The notes below the pieces were generated by a model. It worked only from the letters and a program-made list of their open reading frames with translations. It searched no databases and had not been told where the DNA came from. DNA of 42,000 nt from assembly GCA_030407315.1 (NCBI GenBank), contig JALQPE010002194.1, positions 1 through 42,000 of the forward strand. The letters are read 5' to 3'. Origin of the DNA: Asparagopsis taxiformis. Lineage: Eukaryota; Rhodophyta; Florideophyceae; Bonnemaisoniales; Bonnemaisoniaceae. Below, piece after piece: positions 39,421 to 42,000 of this stretch (positions within the stretch are counted from its first letter, which is position 1; each line of letters starts with the position of its first letter). A program made the position numbers and the translations under genes.

Positions 39421-39962
39421 TCAACCTCATCACCGGAAGCAGTGGCTTGTTGTTGATCGGTGGGTTTATCAACAACGGCCTGCTCTTCTTCCCCGGCGGA
39501 TTGTTGTACCACAACCGGCTCTTCTTCCTCGAGGCGTGTGCTCCCCGTCGAGCGAAGTCGCTGTGAACGGCGGCGGATGCCATGCGAAGCAGGCTCATGT
39601 TCGACATTCCGCTGCTTCTTGTGAGTGAGTCTCACATTGGCAGCAGAAGGGCGGCGTTTGCGTCGAGCCTTAGTCTTCTTCTTCAATGTCGGATTGAAAA
39701 ACTCTTTCAAGTTCGTTTCCAAATCCTGTAAACGCGTGGTTCTCCGTCGCATTCGAACCTCACTGCTCCGGTCGTCCCCTCTATACATTGCAATGGCATT
39801 GGTGAGATGCCATTGCAACTCCTTCGGCTGCTTAACCGACCCAATTTCCATCTCTGTGCTCAGAAATGACTTGCGCATAATACTCTTTGGCGCCCATACG
39901 CAGCGTACAGAGAATTTGCTATTGCAGTCACGCGACGGACGTATGTATAGAAGTCGTTCACG
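39252..39962 (-). CDS. Basic linker ORF between the ParB-like and dioxygenase frames
   Basis: Open from 39962 to 39252, with its first ATG at 39878 (208 aa). It contains LQWHLTNAIAMYRG, a heptad-like stretch, and a strong basic cluster (KKKTKARRKRRPS) that could be a nuclear localisation signal, then a Glu/Gln-rich region. It overlaps the end of the ParB-like ORF (39860) and the open start of the dioxygenase frame (39420). Its last about 55 codons look less protein-like than the dioxygenase frame over the same bases, and its first codons continue the ParB-like ORF sensibly. Most likely it is the middle of one long protein, with frame changes near 39890 and 39405. These could be indels, sequencing errors, short introns or programmed frameshifts. 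Confidence 0.5.
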   Translation of the reverse strand, partial: RERLLYIRPSRDCNSKFSVRCVWAPKSIMRKSFLSTEMEIGSVKQPKELQWHLTNAIAMYRGDDRSSEVRMRRRTTRLQDLETNLKEFFNPTLKKKTKARRKRRPSAANVRLTHKKQRNVEHEPASHGIRRRSQRLRSTGSTRLEEEEPVVVQQSAGEEEQAVVDKPTDQQQATASGDEVDEDSARSPILPLRLSPKITNVLVRLPPTKNLSITFRTRKKTTVQMRAMSKARGSAK

Positions 39963-41215
39963 TCAAAGCGTCCATCCGGACGTCCACCATGAGCAGGGTT
40001 CAAGTACTCCGAAAGACCACGCAAGACGAAGACAAAGTTTTCTTCCAGCAACTCGCGCACTATCTTGTGGTCCAGGTGCGTTATCCCAATCTCGTTGCGG
40101 CGCTCGGAATTGTTCAGCTCACGCAACACGTCGTCGAGAACAGGATGCTTCAGCGTTGCTATAGCCAAACGCGTCCAGCGCCGGGCCGTGTTCGTTGAAT
40201 TCATCATCCCCATGAACTGCGCCTCGAACAATGTTCGGATGACATCAGACTCACGCAAGTCGCCAGCGTTTTCCACGTTATTTGCAACAGAAATCGTACG
40301 GATGAACTGCTGGATGGACGACAAGATTCGAACCAGGGAGCGCTCCGTCAGTTGCGTCCCAGTCGTATGGTTCGACTCTGCACTCTTGTGGATGATCTCA
40401 TGAGGCTGAAGATCACTGTCGTCCTTGCGGCGAAGGTAGTACACATCCAGAGGCTGAGTAACCCAGCGCAAGCGGTTTGCGTCCTGTGGCAGCTTGGTTC
40501 TGTGCATACGGGTGAGGCGCGTGATGTCATCGGCAATGCTATGCATAGCATTGAGACGATGCAGTCCGTCGATCACGGTCACGTTCGCATTGGCATGGAA
40601 TTTGCCATTCTGGAACAGACGCGTGTCGGCGGGCAGATGCGTGTTCTGCGACCTCAGCACCGTCACAGTGATACGCGAAGAGCTCACATACCCCACAGCC
40701 AACATATTGTTGCGCAGGTCCTCCACGTGGTCTTCTTTCACATCCCGAAGGGTCACGGCCGGTTCCACTAGCTGCCTCACCAACACAGTCGCTCCTTCTC
40801 CGACGTAATCCGACGTCACAAACTTGGGCACCGTAATTTGCGTCCCCTGCTGCTCACGAATGCTCTCCGCCACCTCCGGTTCGTCGTCCACCTCGGTTAC
40901 GTCCTGCGTAGTAGCTTCGGTGACGTTGGAGCGAGCAGGGTGCTTCGTGCCTCCACTGGAGGCTCTAGCAGAGCGAGCAGGGCGCTTCGTGCCTCCACTG
41001 GAGGCTCTGGCAGAGCGAGCAGGGCGCTTCGTGCCTCCCGAAACCGGGACGGAGCGTGCTGGATGCTTCGTACCCCCCGAACCAGTGATTTCGCCTGCTG
41101 GACCGGTACTGGGCATCCGTCCCGAGCTGGCCTGGTTCGTCGCTGCGTTGAAGTTTGACGCTGCAGCAGGGGTACGAATGTCGCTAGAGCCATCCTCCGC
41201 AGCGGGGCGCATCAT
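39860..41215 (-). CDS. ParB/sulfiredoxin-like domain protein (N-terminal part of a composite gene)
   Basis: 451 codons from the ATG at 41215; the frame stays open upstream to about 41287 without an ATG. Counting from the formal TTG at 41227, residues 50-100 carry four repeats of SGGTK[RH]PARS, lysine/arginine-rich and disordered. Residues about 145-230 match the ParB N-terminal (ParB/Srx) fold: VLVRQL, then DHVEDLRNNMLAVGY, SRITVTVLR and VIDGLHRLNAMHS, the last equivalent to the G-x-x-R box of ParB, which binds nucleotide and partners. The C-terminal half is helical, with no recognised DNA-binding domain. ParB-fold proteins act in plasmid/chromosome partition as CTPases, as nucleases or as small-molecule kinases, so activity here is open. 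A repeat-module terminus at 41327, only about 110 bp upstream, probably removed the original promoter or first exon. Confidence 0.6.
   Translation of the reverse strand: MMRPAAEDGSSDIRTPAAASNFNAATNQASSGRMPSTGPAGEITGSGGTKHPARSVPVSGGTKRPARSARASSGGTKRPARSARASSGGTKHPARSNVTEATTQDVTEVDDEPEVAESIREQQGTQITVPKFVTSDYVGEGATVLVRQLVEPAVTLRDVKEDHVEDLRNNMLAVGYVSSSRITVTVLRSQNTHLPADTRLFQNGKFHANANVTVIDGLHRLNAMHSIADDITRLTRMHRTKLPQDANRLRWVTQPLDVYYLRRKDDSDLQPHEIIHKSAESNHTTGTQLTERSLVRILSSIQQFIRTISVANNVENAGDLRESDVIRTLFEAQFMGMMNSTNTARRWTRLAIATLKHPVLDDVLRELNNSERRNEIGITHLDHKIVRELLEENFVFVLRGLSEYLNPAHGGRPDGRFDVNDFYTYVRRVTAIANSLYAAYGRQRVLCASHF
40928..41080 (-). repeat. Coding tandem repeat in the ParB-like ORF
   Basis: Two near-identical 42-bp units plus two partial units encode the SGGTKRPARSARAS repeats. 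The DNA repeat contains CACTGGAGGCTCT and GAGCGAGCAGGGCGCTTCG. Confidence 0.8.
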
Positions 41216-41455
41216 CCGAGTATCCAAGGGTAAAACGCCGCGGCGTATGCTCCACCCATCGTCTCCGGCGGTCCCTCGGCGCCATCAAACATGTACGGGA
41301 ACGGGAGGTCCTTGAACTTGTCCTTACGTCTGTGTTTTGGGAAGTGGACGCGGACGTCCAGTCTCTCTAGTACGGGTCCTAGTCGGCCCCGAGATTTACT
41401 AGAACAAATGAACGTCCGCGTCCAAAAAAAAATAAAAATTTTTTGGATGCGGACG

Positions 41456-41584
41456 TCCACTTTCTCTAGTACATATGGCGGAATACTAGGACCCGACATC
41501 CACTTTCTCTAGTACGTTTGGCGGAATACTAGGACCCGACATCCACTTTCTCTAGTACATATGGCGGAACACTAGGACCCGACA
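41456..41584 (-). repeat. 43-bp tandem repeat, 3 units (inverted copy)
   Basis: Units at 41456, 41499 and 41542 carry variants A, B, A; the third also has a GGAACACTAGG change. This is the inverted equivalent of the 12-unit array at 7621. Confidence 0.9.
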
Positions 41585-41711
41585 TCCAGTATACAATATA
41601 TCAGCGAAAACCGGGAGGGAAGAAATTACAGCGGATGGTAAATCAGGGCCCATATCGGACCGTATTTTATTCTCTCATTTAGGAAACTGCTCGTATACAA
41701 TACGTCTCTCT

Positions 41712-41831
41712 AGAATAGGGAATACATATCTGGTCAGAATAGGAAATAAATACCCGGTTAGAATAGGAAATACGTATCCAGCCAGAATACGGAATATGTA
41801 TCCAGCCAGAATACGAAATACGTATCCAGCC
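41712..41831 (-). repeat. 24-bp tandem repeat, 5 units (inverted copy)
   Basis: Five units beginning AGAATA and ending in TCYRGYC-like sequence, one more than the left module. Confidence 0.9.
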
Positions 41832-42000
41832 AGAATACAAAATACCTGTCAGCATATCGTCGATCACCCATCTCCCTCAATATCGCGTTCTCCCTACCAT
41901 CCGAACGCCATGCACCACCATCCGCACATACTTCAAGAACCCTCACGACCTAGATTACAAAAATCCGCTCCTTCCCAATTCCATCCCCGCTTTCCTCGAC

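Larger units (their letters stand above)
41327..42000 (+). repeat. Right copy of the terminal repeat module (terminus at 41327, continues beyond window)
   Basis: Reverse complement of 7233-8269. It starts CGTCTGTGTTTTGGGAAG, then has the GGACGCGGACGTCC motif, the hairpin (41410-41458), the 43-bp array, a unique block, the 24-bp array and the C-rich outer part, which is still collinear with the left copy at the last base. The two copies differ mainly in array size. ORFs here on both strands are repeat translations. Confidence 0.85.

Overview
This is a eukaryotic nuclear window. It is intron-poor, rich in transposable elements, and has uneven base composition. Long uninterrupted ORFs, TATA-type core promoters, AATAAA signals and both Ty3/gypsy (chromodomain) and Ty1/copia LTR retrotransposons rule out a prokaryote. 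Secreted Cys-rich ephrin-receptor-like repeat proteins without introns, packed between retrotransposons, fit a florideophyte red alga (Chondrus-like) best. That assignment is inference; no organelle, rRNA or tRNA marker is present.

Layout: 1-5344 holds two decayed genes pointing tail to tail, a coiled-coil ORF (+) and a large zinc-finger/transposase-like ORF (-), each broken by several frame changes. 5941-8269 is a repeat-rich non-coding module: a 38-bp perfect palindrome, composite repeats, 24-bp and 43-bp tandem arrays, ending in a sharply defined terminus at 8269. 8363-10631 is an unrecognised, frame-broken coding remnant. 10785-18974 is a 5'-truncated chromodomain Ty3/gypsy element: intact RNase H-integrase-chromodomain ORF, a long spacer, a 949-codon ORF on the opposite strand, a polypurine tract and a 3' LTR. 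It abuts a 5'-truncated copia element (18975-21979) whose pol has three in-frame stops and whose 3' LTR is recognisable.

23744-32235 is an apparently intact host gene island: a BCS1-like AAA ATPase (-), then two near-identical secreted Cys-rich repeat proteins (+). All three carry the same core promoter box about 60-70 bp upstream of the ATG. 32768-37400 is a nested set of insertions: a copia pol fragment (-), interrupted by an LTR fragment of the gypsy family, itself interrupted by another copy of the repeat-module terminus.

37600-41215 (-) is the most unusual region: a ParB/sulfiredoxin-like ORF, a basic linker ORF and a 2-oxoglutarate dioxygenase-like ORF, overlapping in three frames and probably one composite gene. 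It is cut off upstream at 41327 by a second, inverted copy of the 7.2-8.3 kb repeat module. That module runs to the window end and differs from the left copy mainly in tandem-unit number (3 versus 12 units of 43 bp; 5 versus 4 of 24 bp).
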